Part shown: positions 28,553 to 38,014 of the stretch, piece after piece
How the letters are laid out: the number at the start of each line of letters is the position of its first letter
How positions within the stretch are numbered: position 1 is the first letter of the stretch
Assembly: GCF_000686665.1 (NCBI RefSeq)
Contig: NZ_JMLH01000001.1
Location: 1-64,000, forward strand
DNA: 64,000 nucleotides
Source of the DNA: Thomasclavelia saccharogumia DSM 17460
GTDB taxonomy: Bacteria; Bacillota_I; Bacilli_A; Erysipelotrichales; Coprobacillaceae
Direction of reading: 5' to 3'
Position numbers and translations under genes: made by a program
The notes under the pieces: generated by a model
The model's database searches: none
Told to the model about the DNA's origin: nothing
What the model saw: the letters and a program-made list of their open reading frames with translations, nothing else

Positions 28553-30477
28553 TAAAATTCACCTCCTAATTCTTTAATTGCATTTAATAATCCACCATAA
28601 TTGATCATTACTTTTTCTCTTGGTGATAATGTAAGACTAGCTTCGATGGATTCATTAGTAGTTTCATTAATTACTTTTACTTTACCATTATGTTCAACTA
28701 CCTCTTTAATATTAACGATTTTGTAACTATCTTGATTATTAAAGAAATCTTGATCTTTAGCTTCGATAACTAATGGTAAAATACCATTGTTGATTAAATT
28801 AGAACGATGGATTCTTGCAAATGATACCGCAAAAATTGCTTTAATTTTTAAATAATTTGGCACAAGAGCAGCATGTTCACGAGAACTTCCTTGACCATAA
28901 TTATCACCACCAACAATGAATCCACCACCATTAGCAACTGCTCGATCATAGAATTCAGGATCAACTTTACTAAATGAGAATTTAGCTAAATGAGGAACAT
29001 TAGAACGATATGGCAATAATTTACTATCTGAAGGCACAATATGATCGGTTGAGATATTATCACCAACTTTTAAGACAACTTTACCACTAATTTCATCAGT
29101 AATTTTATCACCACGAGGAACCGGCTTAATATTTGGTCCCATATAAACTTCATTATTTTCATCATATTCATCAATGAAGAAATTACCATTTTTTATAAAT
29201 GGCGTATTCGGTACCTCATCTAAATACATATCATCCTCAAATTCATCTGACAGATATCCTTTAATTGCACTTAATGCTGCAACCTCTGGTGAAACTAAAT
29301 AAACACTTGCATCATTAGTTCCTGAACGTCCTTTAAAATTACGATTGATCGTTCTTAAAGATACCCCTTTAGATAATGGCGCCTGCCCCATTCCAATACA
29401 TGGACCACAGCCACATTCAAGAATTCTTGCCCCAGCATGAACCATATCCGCCAAAGCACCATTTTCAGACAACATTGCTAAAATCGAGCTAGATCCTGGC
29501 GCAATTACTAGTGAAACATGATCAGCTACTTTACGTCCTTTTAAAATCTTAGCCGCTTTCATCATATCGGCAAAAGATGAATTTGTACAACTCCCAATAA
29601 CAACTTGATTTACCTTCATTCCTTCAAGTTCTTTTACTGGTACGACAGCATCAGGACTATGTGGTTTCGCTGTCATTGGTACTAAAGATCCTAAGTCAAC
29701 AGTCAATTCTTGATCATACGCAGCATCATCGTCAGCCTTCATCTCAACATAGTCTTCAACTCGCCCTTGTTGTGCTAAATATTCTTTAGTTCTTTCATCA
29801 GTTGGGAAAATAGAAGTTGTTGCTCCTAATTCAGCTCCCATATTACAAATTGTCGCCCGGTCAGTCAATGATAATGATGCAACCCCATCACCTGTATATT
29901 CAATGATCTTATTAACACCACCCTTAACTGTTAATTGTTGTAGAATATATAAAATAATATCTTTAGCTGACACCCATGGCGCTTTTTTTCCTTTTAAATT
30001 TATTTTTACCACTGTTGGACATTGTAAATAATATTTTCCCGTTGCCATAGCTACAGCGACATCCAATCCTCCTGCACCAATAGCAATCATTCCCATCGCT
30101 CCACATGTTGGTGTATGTGAGTCAGAACCAACTAATGTTTTACCTGGTTTTGAAAAATTTTCTAATTGTAATTGGTGGCAAACACCATTACCTGGTTTTG
30201 AAAAAACAATACCATGCTTTTTAGCTACACTACGAATAAATTCATGATCATCCATGTTTTCAAAACCTGTTTGTAACATGTTATGATCAATATATGCAAC
30301 TGCTTTTTCCACAGCGACATGTTTAATATTCATTGCCTCTAATTGAAGATAAGCCATTGTTCCTGTTGAATCTTGTGTTAAGGTTTGATCGATTTGTATT
30401 CCGATCTGCTCACCAGGAATAAGATTTCCATCTTTAAGTTTACTGCATAAAATTTTGTATGCCAAATTCATACCCAT
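28552..30477 (-). CDS. acn: Aconitate hydratase
   Basis: A 641-residue iron-sulfur enzyme converting citrate to isocitrate. The three cluster cysteines are in GSCTNSSF (near 300) and CGCGPCIGMG (near 360). The swivel domain carries GGDNYGQGSSREHAAL and SFARIHRSNLINNGILPL. Its length places it with the shorter bacterial aconitases, not the ~900-residue AcnA. The ATG at 30477 has GGGGG upstream. It opens an operon with icd and a FadR-type regulator, giving the citrate-to-2-oxoglutarate branch. No citrate synthase gene is in the window. Confidence 0.95.
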   Translation of the reverse strand: MGMNLAYKILCSKLKDGNLIPGEQIGIQIDQTLTQDSTGTMAYLQLEAMNIKHVAVEKAVAYIDHNMLQTGFENMDDHEFIRSVAKKHGIVFSKPGNGVCHQLQLENFSKPGKTLVGSDSHTPTCGAMGMIAIGAGGLDVAVAMATGKYYLQCPTVVKINLKGKKAPWVSAKDIILYILQQLTVKGGVNKIIEYTGDGVASLSLTDRATICNMGAELGATTSIFPTDERTKEYLAQQGRVEDYVEMKADDDAAYDQELTVDLGSLVPMTAKPHSPDAVVPVKELEGMKVNQVVIGSCTNSSFADMMKAAKILKGRKVADHVSLVIAPGSSSILAMLSENGALADMVHAGARILECGCGPCIGMGQAPLSKGVSLRTINRNFKGRSGTNDASVYLVSPEVAALSAIKGYLSDEFEDDMYLDEVPNTPFIKNGNFFIDEYDENNEVYMGPNIKPVPRGDKITDEISGKVVLKVGDNISTDHIVPSDSKLLPYRSNVPHLAKFSFSKVDPEFYDRAVANGGGFIVGGDNYGQGSSREHAALVPNYLKIKAIFAVSFARIHRSNLINNGILPLVIEAKDQDFFNNQDSYKIVNIKEVVEHNGKVKVINETTNESIEASLTLSPREKVMINYGGLLNAIKELGGEF

Positions 30478-30657
30478 TGTGATATACCCCCGTCTTTTCT
30501 ATATTGCATACAATTATACAAAAAAACAATATTGATTACAACCCCTTAACCAAAATTTTAAAATAAATGTTTTTTTTAAAAAACAATATATTTATGTTAG
30601 TAAAAAATTAAATATTATTACTTATAAAAATATGTTAAAATACAAGCGGTGATAAAA

Positions 30658-32511
30658 ATGTTAATTGAATGTTCAAATATAACAAAATCTTTCCAGGGTA
30701 TTCCTTTATTAAAAGATATAACTTTTAAAATTGATGATCACGATAAAATAGCAATTATTGGTGTAAATGGAGCAGGTAAAACAACGATTCTTAAAATTAT
30801 TTCTGGTGAAGAAGAATATGATGGCGGTAATCTTTTTAGTAACAAAGAATTATCTTTAGGATACTTAAAACAGCAGCATGATTTAAACATGAATAAAACA
30901 GTATATGATACAGGTTTAGATGTTTTTGCTCCGTTGCTTGCCATTGAAAACAGACTACGTGAACTTGAAGTATTGATGAGTAACGATCATAGTGAAAAAA
31001 TACTAAACGAATATGATCGTTTAACTCATGAATTTCAAGAGCATGATGGTTACAGTTATCCTAGTAAATTAACCGGTGTTTTAAAGGGACTAGGATTTAG
31101 CGAAGAAGAAATGAATTTTAAGGTATCAATGTTATCAGGTGGACAAAAAACAAGATTAGCGCTTGCTAAAATGTTGCTAAAAGAACCTAAGCTGCTATTA
31201 CTTGATGAACCTACTAATCATTTAGATAATAGTGCAATCAATTTTTTAGAAGGATATTTAAAAAACTATCCTCATGCAATTATTGTTGTTAGTCATGATC
31301 GCTATTTTATTGATAAAGTTTCTAATAAAATTATTGAAATTGAAAATGGTAAATCGAAAACATATAAATGTAAATATAATGAATATTCGATTTTAAAAAA
31401 GAAACAACGTGCTGTTGATTTAAAACATTATTTAAATCAACAAAAAGAAATAAAACGAATTCAACAAAGTATTGATACTTTAAAATCATATAATCGTGAA
31501 AAACAAGTCAAGCGTGCTGAGTCAAAAGAAAAACAGTTAGCTAAAATGGAACGCATCGAGCGTCCTGAAAACTTACCTGATACAATTACGATAAATTTTA
31601 AACCAAAAAGAGAATCGGGATTTGATGTTTTAAAAATTGAAAATTTAGCTGTTAAATTTGATGAAATATTATTTAAAAATATAAATATTGAAATAAAAAA
31701 ACAGGAGCGAGTTGCTCTTGTTGGTGATAATGGTATTGGTAAAACTACTTTATTTAGAACTATTCTTAATGAATTGAGTCCTTTTCAAGGAAAAATTAAA
31801 TTTGGCAGTAAAGTGGATTTAGCTTATTATGCTCAAGAGCATCAAACTTTATCAATGAATAAAACTATTTTTAATGAAGTCAGTGATAATTATCCTAAAA
31901 TGACAAATACGGAAATTCGCAATAGTTTAGCATTATTTAACTTTAAAGGTGAAGATGTTTTTAAAGAAATTTCTTTGTTATCCGGTGGTGAAAAAGGTCG
32001 TGTCGTTTTAACTGAAATTCTTTTAAAACAAGCAAATTTCTTAATTTTGGATGAACCTACTAACCATTTAGACATTGCATCAAAAGAAGTTTTAGAAGAT
32101 GCTTTAAATCAATTTGATGGAACTATCTTTTTTATCAGTCATGATCGTTATTTTATTAATAAAGTTGCTACTAGAGTTATTGAACTAACTAATAATAAAG
32201 CGATAAGCTATGAGGGAAACTATGATACATATTTCAGTAGTAAAATTATTGATAAACCAGTAAAAAAGGAAAATACTGATTATCAAAACATGAAACAGCA
32301 AAATGCTTTATATCGCAAACAACAAAATAAAATAAAAAAAATAGAAACTAATATTTCTAATTTAGAAAACCAAATCAATATTTTAAACAAGCAGTTACAA
32401 AGCGAAGAAGTCTTAAATGACTATCAAAAATACAATCAAATCAATGATGAAATTGCTTTATTAGAAAATCAATTAAATACTTTAATGGAAGAATGGGAAG
32501 CCCTACAATAA
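30658..32511 (+). CDS. ABC-F family ATPase
   Basis: A 617-residue soluble protein with two ABC domains and no membrane part, as in ribosome-associated ABC-F translation factors. NBD1 has GVNGAGKTT, LSGGQKTR and LLDEPTNHLD; NBD2 has GDNGIGKTT, LSGGEKGR and LDEPTNHLD. The linker between them (about 240-310) is basic and helical (KKKQRAVDLKHYLNQQKEI). A C-terminal coiled coil (about 540-617) is rich in N, Q, K and E. The ATG at 30658 (GGTGAT upstream) is chosen over an in-frame GTG at 30649. It may be a housekeeping or a target-protection type; sequence alone cannot decide. Confidence 0.92.
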   Translation: MLIECSNITKSFQGIPLLKDITFKIDDHDKIAIIGVNGAGKTTILKIISGEEEYDGGNLFSNKELSLGYLKQQHDLNMNKTVYDTGLDVFAPLLAIENRLRELEVLMSNDHSEKILNEYDRLTHEFQEHDGYSYPSKLTGVLKGLGFSEEEMNFKVSMLSGGQKTRLALAKMLLKEPKLLLLDEPTNHLDNSAINFLEGYLKNYPHAIIVVSHDRYFIDKVSNKIIEIENGKSKTYKCKYNEYSILKKKQRAVDLKHYLNQQKEIKRIQQSIDTLKSYNREKQVKRAESKEKQLAKMERIERPENLPDTITINFKPKRESGFDVLKIENLAVKFDEILFKNINIEIKKQERVALVGDNGIGKTTLFRTILNELSPFQGKIKFGSKVDLAYYAQEHQTLSMNKTIFNEVSDNYPKMTNTEIRNSLALFNFKGEDVFKEISLLSGGEKGRVVLTEILLKQANFLILDEPTNHLDIASKEVLEDALNQFDGTIFFISHDRYFINKVATRVIELTNNKAISYEGNYDTYFSSKIIDKPVKKENTDYQNMKQQNALYRKQQNKIKKIETNISNLENQINILNKQLQSEEVLNDYQKYNQINDEIALLENQLNTLMEEWEALQ

Positions 32512-32526
32512 AAGGGCTTTTTATAC
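32498..32526 (+). terminator. Terminator of the ABC-F gene
   Basis: AAGCCCT (32498-32504) pairs with AGGGCTT (32513-32519), followed by a T-run. The ABC-F stop codon is in the loop, and the minus-strand gene at 32521 ends just beyond. Confidence 0.85.
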
Positions 32527-32742
32527 TTTCTTGACATTTAAAATACAATAATTCTCATCTACACCCGATCCTTCACAATCTACATAATTAACTTTTACAA
32601 GGCAATTTGCCTTCTTATTATTATCATATAAAGAAACCAGATCTCCTTTTTGGATTCCCTCTTCTTTACAAACAATCAAATGACTTATAGAACCATTATC
32701 GATCATATTAAAACTTCTACTATCAACTAACAAACTTATCAT
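32521..32742 (-). CDS. Small protein, DUF3850/PUA-like
   Basis: A 73-residue protein with KGDLVSLYDNNKKANCLVKVNYVDCEG and an ending ENYCILNVKKV. The layout (a G-D-x-V-x-L-Y-D turn, a strand carrying V-x-V-x-Y-V, then an I-L-x-V strand) resembles the short ASCH/PUA-like DUF3850 family, which is thought to bind nucleic acid or nucleotide. AAAGGAG precedes the ATG. It stands apart from the genes around it. The match is by pattern only. Confidence 0.6.
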   Translation of the reverse strand: MISLLVDSRSFNMIDNGSISHLIVCKEEGIQKGDLVSLYDNNKKANCLVKVNYVDCEGSGVDENYCILNVKKV

Positions 32743-32809
32743 TAAAATACTCCTTTCTAAATAACTTAGTAAAAACTTATATAAAAAGTCTTATACTATG
32801 TAGTCATAA

Positions 32810-33016
32810 TTAGTTGATTAATTTTCTACCATTAATTTTGATTTCAATCGTTTTATCCAGATTATTTTCCAATAATAAAATATCTTCTCTTTTTACTTTT
32901 TCATTTCTTTGACACCAAATCTGCCAAAGAGGATATACAATAAATCTTAAAGTTACTGCTATCGCTAAAAGACCTAGAGTAATAGATACCCCTAAGATCA
33001 ATGGTTTAATTAACAT
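32810..33016 (-). CDS. Small single-pass membrane protein
   Basis: A 68-residue protein with one long hydrophobic segment (about 4-28, KPLILGVSITLGLLAIAVTL), then RFIVYPLWQIWCQRN and a charged cytoplasmic tail (EKVKREDILLLENNLDKTIEIKINGRK). GGAGGTTGG precedes the ATG, so it is likely translated. It stands at the edge of the bacteriocin-like region. No family was recognised. Confidence 0.6.
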   Translation of the reverse strand: MLIKPLILGVSITLGLLAIAVTLRFIVYPLWQIWCQRNEKVKREDILLLENNLDKTIEIKINGRKLIN

Positions 33017-33165
33017 TTTCCAACCTCCAAAATTAACTATCTACCTAATTTATATTCATGAAATATTATTTTATGCAATTAATCAAAGACTACCTATTAA
33101 ATAAACCATATTTCATATAAATATTTTGTCTAATTAAGACAGATAAATAATTTTTATATTAACTA

Positions 33166-33197
33166 AAAAGAGTTGATAAATTCATATCAACTCTATT
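33166..33197 (-). terminator. Terminator of the bacteriocin-like operon
   Basis: AGAGTTGATA (33169-33178) pairs with TATCAACTCT (33185-33194), followed on the minus strand by five T. It is 14 bases past the last stop codon. Confidence 0.85.
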
Positions 33198-33210
33198 ACA
33201 CATTTTTAAT

Positions 33211-33624
33211 TTATATATTTTCATACAAATAATTTTTCATAAATCTAGTTAATTCTCTATTACTGATTCCTATTTCTTTTAACCAATCGTTAAAATCCTC
33301 TAATAATACATCATCATCTTCATTTTTTGATATTACATTATTATTACTTATTTGCACGATCAATTCATTATCTATACACAACGATAAATTGCGATAATAA
33401 TACAAAACAGCTTCATCGTCTTCAAAAATATATTTAACCATTTTACTGGCACCACCGAGCCACATCGTCACACTAATCTTTTCAGAATCTTCTTGATTGA
33501 TTTCATACGAATATGGTTTTTGATTCAATAATAAATCTTTAACATAATAATTACGATAATATCTTAAACCACCTATTATTACTAAAACTATTATTACAAT
33601 TAATAGTACTTTATATTTTTTCAT
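33211..33624 (-). CDS. Membrane-anchored protein of the bacteriocin-like operon
   Basis: A 137-residue protein with an N-terminal hydrophobic anchor (about 5-22, VLLIVIIVLVIIGGL) preceded by lysines and an extracellular, acidic, strand-rich domain (ISVTMWLGGASKMVKYIFEDDEAVLYYY). The ATG at 33624 is used because AGGATG lies 6 bases upstream; another ATG 9 bases earlier sits in that site. It begins 11 bases after the ABC ATPase gene stops, last in the operon. Position suggests immunity or export accessory. No family was recognised. Confidence 0.65.
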   Translation of the reverse strand: MKKYKVLLIVIIVLVIIGGLRYYRNYYVKDLLLNQKPYSYEINQEDSEKISVTMWLGGASKMVKYIFEDDEAVLYYYRNLSLCIDNELIVQISNNNVISKNEDDDVLLEDFNDWLKEIGISNRELTRFMKNYLYENI

Positions 33625-33634
33625 ACCTATCATC

Positions 33635-34264
33635 CTAATCTAAATATATAATCTGATCAGCAATCCCTTTAAAAATTGGATCATGACTAACAACGACAAT
33701 GGTTTTTCCACTACTTTGCATTCTTTTTAATAATTTGATTACTATTTCTCTATTTCTTTCGTCAAGTGAACCCGTTGGTTCATCCGCTAAAATCAAATCA
33801 CATTGTTTTAATAATAATCTTGCAATCGCTACTCTTTGCTGCTCACCACCTGAACATTTAAATATTTTTTTATTTTCATAACCTTCTAATTCAACCTCTT
33901 TTAAGACTTCTTTTATCTTTTCTTTTTTATCACCTTTAATATTATCCAGCGCTAATTTAAGATTATATTCTACTGTTTCGTTTTCAACTAATGCAAAATT
34001 TTGAAAAAGATATCCGATTTTTTCTCTTAACATTTTTTCTGCTTTTCTCGAAAATGGTTTAATATTTTTTTCACCGAATAAAATAACATCTCCACTATCA
34101 GCTTTATCAAGTAAACCAATAATATTTAATAATGTCGATTTCCCTGAACCTGATACTCCCATTACAACATTAAATGTATTTTCTTCAACTTCAAAATTAA
34201 ATTTATCAAATATTATATTATCTTGATATGATTTACTCATATCAATTATTTCAATAACTTTCAT
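33635..34264 (-). CDS. ABC transporter ATP-binding protein, bacteriocin export/immunity type
   Basis: A 209-residue ATPase with Walker A GVSGSGKST (about 36-44), Q-loop YLFQNFALVENETVEYNL, signature CSGGEQQR and Walker B LILADEPTGSLDE, then switch His in VVSHD. The short form and the context (a large bacteriocin-associated type membrane protein just upstream and small secreted or anchored proteins around it) fit the ATPases of lactococcin-972-type and similar systems. It starts 1 base after the membrane protein gene ends. The ATPase itself is intact, although its partner gene is broken. Confidence 0.88.
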   Translation of the reverse strand: MKVIEIIDMSKSYQDNIIFDKFNFEVEENTFNVVMGVSGSGKSTLLNIIGLLDKADSGDVILFGEKNIKPFSRKAEKMLREKIGYLFQNFALVENETVEYNLKLALDNIKGDKKEKIKEVLKEVELEGYENKKIFKCSGGEQQRVAIARLLLKQCDLILADEPTGSLDERNREIVIKLLKRMQSSGKTIVVVSHDPIFKGIADQIIYLD

Positions 34265-34265
34265 T

Positions 34266-36314
34266 TTACAGCTTCTCTCCTTTCAACCAATTAACCATTT
34301 TTTTATTCTCAAAATAAATTATACAGATTATTTCAATAATTATTTCCATCAGCATAAAATAACCTACAAACAAAATTCGTTCATCAAAAGAAAGATCCAG
34401 CTTAAAACTTCCAAATAATATTATTACATAACTTGATAAATTAAATATAAATAACTTAATATGTCTTTTGATCCTAGAAATCCCCAAAATATAATTAATC
34501 GCCAGCTCTTTACCTTTTTCTTCTAAATAAGTAAAGATGCTTTGAAATACTAAAGTCAAATAAACAATTAAATAAATTCCTAAATTAACTCCAAATTCAA
34601 CTAACGCAGATTTACTTTGATCCATAAAATAATCATAATAATATTTTGCATTTTGAATATTAACCTTTATCCCATTTAATTCTTCTAATTCCTTTTTTAA
34701 TTCCCTAACATTATCAGTTTTAATTCCCAAATTTGTAATTCTTGTTTCAAATACCGAATATTCTGTTTCTAATAAAATAATTGGATTTTCTACATAATAA
34801 ATATCTTGAATATGATAATTTAAAAATTCTCCAGGATTTTCAATATATACTATTTCTACATTGGATGGATAATTTTATAAATCATGATCTTTATACATTT
34901 CAGGTACCAATAACGCGCCTTGAGGATAATTATTATAATCAAATTTCTTTCCATCTAACGTTATGATATCATGATTTTTTAAGTAATATTCATTTGCATG
35001 AATATATGGATATGGATAGATATCATCATCGTCATTAGTTAATTCAGCTACTTTAATATTTGCATAATAATCTGTAAAATCAGCATAATAACAATCATCC
35101 TTATAATATGCAAATATCTCTTTACTCTTTTCTGGTACTTCGTTTAAAAAATATAAGTCTGTTATATCTTCCTTTAAGTCTTTAACTTTCAAATAATTCG
35201 TTAGATAAGGCAATGATTCTTTTAATGAAGTAATAAACGGTGTCATCAAAAAGATAACCATAACTATTTTAATAACCATTTGCATATTAAATAATCTTTG
35301 AAAATAATTTTTTGTATTTAAATATTTTAAATTACAGCTTAAATTAATAAAAAACCAGTTAAATAAAAAAATAATTACTAAAACTCCAGCGAAATACATA
35401 TTAAATGGTAAAATCATTTTCAATAATTCAACAGTAACCTTATTAATATCCCGACATAAAACAAAATAAGATAACAAATTAATGATCATAAAAACAATTT
35501 GAGAAATAAGCAATGTTCCTAAAAACTCATACCTGGCTATCTTTATAGAAGAAGTTCCCATCATTCTTCTAATCATATATTGTCGATTTTTCCTAATAAT
35601 GATCGTAGACATAACTGTAACAAAAATAATTATTAATATTACCAATGCATTTTTTAAATTACTAAAAATATAGTCATCTTCAATATCTTCATCATGTACA
35701 CTCGTTTCATTTAACACCGAAACACTACTATCTGTTTTTTGTAAATATTCTTGTAAATCATTTATAAAATGATCATCTTTACTATATATAGTTAAATATA
35801 AATAATTTAACTGCTCTAATCCTGTATCTTCTAAAGCATTATATTGGTAAATATTTATTTTTCTTTTGATTTTATCAAAAAAACCATTATTTAAAATCTT
35901 GATTTTCCCTGCACTTTCTTTGCTATCATAAGTAGAATAATATGCTTTTCCAGTTAAATCCGAAAAATCTATTGCTTTACCATCAATGCATAGATCATTA
36001 AACAAATTAGTATTATTTGAATATATATAATAATTTTGATTTGTATACATTCCGGCATCATCAAGACTATTATTTAATGCAATAACTACTAAGTCATTTT
36101 CTTTAGCATATAATCCTATTTGTTGGTAAATATCTGTAAATTGACTATTTTCAAATCTCACATATACATTAAAATTATTTAATTCTAAGCTATCTTTAAC
36201 GCTTAAATTTAATTCATTTAATTTAGAAGCTTCAACAAGATTTTTTTCATTGAACGTATAATACACTAATGAAAAAGAAATCAGTACAACTACTACTATT
36301 AATAATTTCTTCAT
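34266..36314 (-). pseudogene. Bacteriocin-associated large membrane protein, broken by one stop
   Basis: Two open stretches in one frame (36314-34875 and onward to 34266) are separated only by TAA at 34875-34877, in DHDL-stop-NYPSNVEIVY. Without it the gene would code 682 residues: an N-terminal anchor, a long extracellular part, three or four helices (about 220-380), a second extracellular part and a final cluster of helices (LIIYL, LFIFNLSSYVIILFG, GYFMLMEIIIEIICIIYF). This is the FtsX-like layout of DUF1430-type proteins that pair with an ABC ATPase. A TTG at 34730 could restart a short C-terminal piece, but most likely the protein is lost or made by readthrough. Confidence 0.8.
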
Positions 36315-36329
36315 TCATCTTTCACCACC

Positions 36330-36602
36330 TTAACAGCTAATCTTAAAAATGCTTTTCTTTCCCGCATCAATACCACCACTAGCCAAAACTGGACCGCTTA
36401 TCGAAGCTGTATCTCTTAATCTCATTATATAAGTATATTTATCAAAACTTCCTGTATATCTTCCTTTTATAAACATTGTATAACTTTCATCCGGTGTAGA
36501 AATCGTTGCTTCAGCAACATATCTTGTCGTCTTACATCCTATCCTTGCATCAGCAGCATAAATAGAATTTCCCGATACAATTATTCCTAAAATAGATATC
36601 AA
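36330..36602 (-). CDS. Small secreted two-cysteine peptide, start codon apparently lost
   Basis: The frame codes a signal peptide and a mature part starting near ADARIGCK and ending KSIFKISC, with exactly two cysteines, one near each end. Reading back, KFIKRVLLISILG would complete a standard signal peptide, and AGGAG (36632-36636) stands at the right distance, but the codon where ATG is expected (36624-36626) reads TAA. The only start now is TTG at 36602 with a weaker AAGAG upstream. It is the first gene of the operon with the DUF1430-type protein and ABC ATPase, so it is the likely bacteriocin or pheromone. It is not lactococcin 972 by sequence. Confidence 0.55.
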   Translation of the reverse strand: MISILGIIVSGNSIYAADARIGCKTTRYVAEATISTPDESYTMFIKGRYTGSFDKYTYIMRLRDTASISGPVLASGGIDAGKKSIFKISC

Positions 36603-36670
36603 TAAAACTCTTTTTATAAACTTTTAGTATGCTCCTTCAATAGTTTTTAGAAATATCACTTTCTAGTGTT

Positions 36671-36775
36671 TTTAAATATAGCTATATCTTAATTACATAT
36701 TAGTATATTTTAAGTATCAAATCTATATACCTGGCAAGATCAGCACAATTTTGGCAAGAATAACACATTTTTATG
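36671..36775. promoter_or_regulatory. Operator region with two TGGCAAGA repeats, copy 1
   Basis: TGGCAAGA at 36732-36739 and 36752-36759 are direct repeats 20 bases apart, two helical turns, as for LytTR regulator sites. They lie between the small secreted peptide operon (minus) and the LytTR gene (plus). The whole ~105 bp, including ATATAGCTATAT and the AT-rich piece between, recurs at 40542-40645 with about 85-90% identity. Confidence 0.7.
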
Positions 36776-36844
36776 TATAATATTAAAATAACATTAAATT
36801 TTTGCTTTCTAAAAACAAATAATATTATAATAAACATAATGTTA

Positions 36845-36873
36845 TTGACAGATAAAAAATATTTTTTTATAAT
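36845..36873 (+). promoter_or_regulatory. Consensus sigma-A promoter of the LytTR gene
   Basis: TTGACA (36845-36850), 17-base spacer, TATAAT (36868-36873). Both boxes match consensus. The start codon is 65 bases after the -10 box. Confidence 0.85.
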
Positions 36874-36938
36874 AAAAATATGAATTTTTTAAATAGAGTA
36901 TATTGATTAATATACTACTAGTGGGGATGGGGATAATT

Positions 36939-37673
36939 ATGATAATTGCATTAATTGATAATAATGAACAAGAATTAGAAATTTCTAGTTCTTTGATTGA
37001 AAATGAGATACAGAAATATACTAATAATTATGTCATTGATAAAATCAATGATCCTAATATATTAGATTTAAATAAATATTATGATGTTATGCTCTTAGAA
37101 GTCAATATGCCAAAAGATGGTATTGAACTAGCCAAAGAATATCTCATTTATCATAAAAAAACAAAAATTATATTTATTAGTAATCATATTGAAAGAGTTT
37201 TTGATACTTTTGATGTTCATCCTTTTTACTTTATTAAGAAAGATAATTTAAAAATATTTATTTCAAAAGTTATCAAATTATTAATTGATAAGATAAGAAT
37301 CGATAATACACATTTATCTATTAATACTATATATGGTTTAACTAATATAGAGTTAAACAAGATAAAATATATTAAAAGTGATAAACACTACTGTTTAATT
37401 TTTACAACAGATGAAATATATAAAGTTCGTGATACTATTGATAATATTCTTTTAAAAATAGTTAGTAAAAATTTCACTCGTATTCATCAATCAACAATTA
37501 TCAACTGGCGATATGTTGAAGAATTCAAGTATAATACAATTAAAATTAATCAAGAGTATTTATCAGTAAGTAGAACTTATTTATCTGAATGCAAGAAAAC
37601 ATATACAATTTTTATTAATAGTCCATTTAATATTAATTCAAAAAATTTAAGTAATAATGTTAATAATGAATAA
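36939..37673 (+). CDS. LytTR-family response regulator with Glu at the phospho-acceptor site
   Basis: A 244-residue protein. The receiver domain (about 1-110) keeps the early acidic site (ALIDNN), the Ser (FISNH) and the Lys (YFIKK), but the phospho-acceptor Asp of the usual L-D-I-x-M-P is Glu54 in MLLEVNMP. The LytTR DNA-binding domain (about 125-225) has IKYIKSDKHYCLIF, FTRIHQSTIINW and YLSVSRTYL. ATG 36939 is chosen (GGGGAT upstream) over an in-frame ATT/ATG earlier. No sensor kinase gene is near. It is divergent from the bacteriocin-like operon and probably controls it through the TGGCAAGA repeats. Confidence 0.88.
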   Translation: MIIALIDNNEQELEISSSLIENEIQKYTNNYVIDKINDPNILDLNKYYDVMLLEVNMPKDGIELAKEYLIYHKKTKIIFISNHIERVFDTFDVHPFYFIKKDNLKIFISKVIKLLIDKIRIDNTHLSINTIYGLTNIELNKIKYIKSDKHYCLIFTTDEIYKVRDTIDNILLKIVSKNFTRIHQSTIINWRYVEEFKYNTIKINQEYLSVSRTYLSECKKTYTIFINSPFNINSKNLSNNVNNE

Positions 37674-37708
37674 AAATAATTTTGAAAAACTCTTATGTTA
37701 TAAATACA

Positions 37709-37752
37709 AAACTGAAGCACTATAAATTATTTTACAGTACTTCAGTTTTTCT
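37709..37752 (+). terminator. Terminator of the LytTR gene
   Basis: AAAACTGAAGCACT pairs with AGTACTTCAGTTTT with one mismatch, followed by T. It is 35 bases beyond the stop codon. The spacer 37674-38014 has this hairpin, the one at 37924 and no gene. Confidence 0.8.
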
Positions 37753-37923
37753 ACTTAGTTAAAGTAATCATAACTTTAAAAGTTATTTCATTATATCCTT
37801 TTTTGTATTTTTCTTATAAAAAATTTTAACTTTTTAGTTTTTATTACATAAAAAGCACCTATAAATAAACTTTCTTAAAATACAAATATCAAATCGCAAT
37901 ATAGTCAATTGATATTCATGATT

Positions 37924-37959
37924 AAAAAGGAATCCAATTTTATAATTGAATTCCTTTTT
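37924..37959 (-). terminator. Terminator after the anchored 186-residue protein
   Basis: AAAAAGGAATCCAATT and AATTGAATTCCTTTTT pair around a 4-base loop with one mismatch. It ends the minus-strand transcript and T-runs occur on both sides. Confidence 0.8.
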
Positions 37960-38014
37960 GTCTTCAGATCATTCCAAAAACATTATTCAACCAATAAAAT
38001 ACTTTTTCATAAAA

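Noticed and set aside
36330-36602. Lactococcin 972 assignment for the secreted peptide
   Set aside because: The operon layout is similar, but the peptide lacks the aromatic/glycine pattern of that family and has two cysteines.
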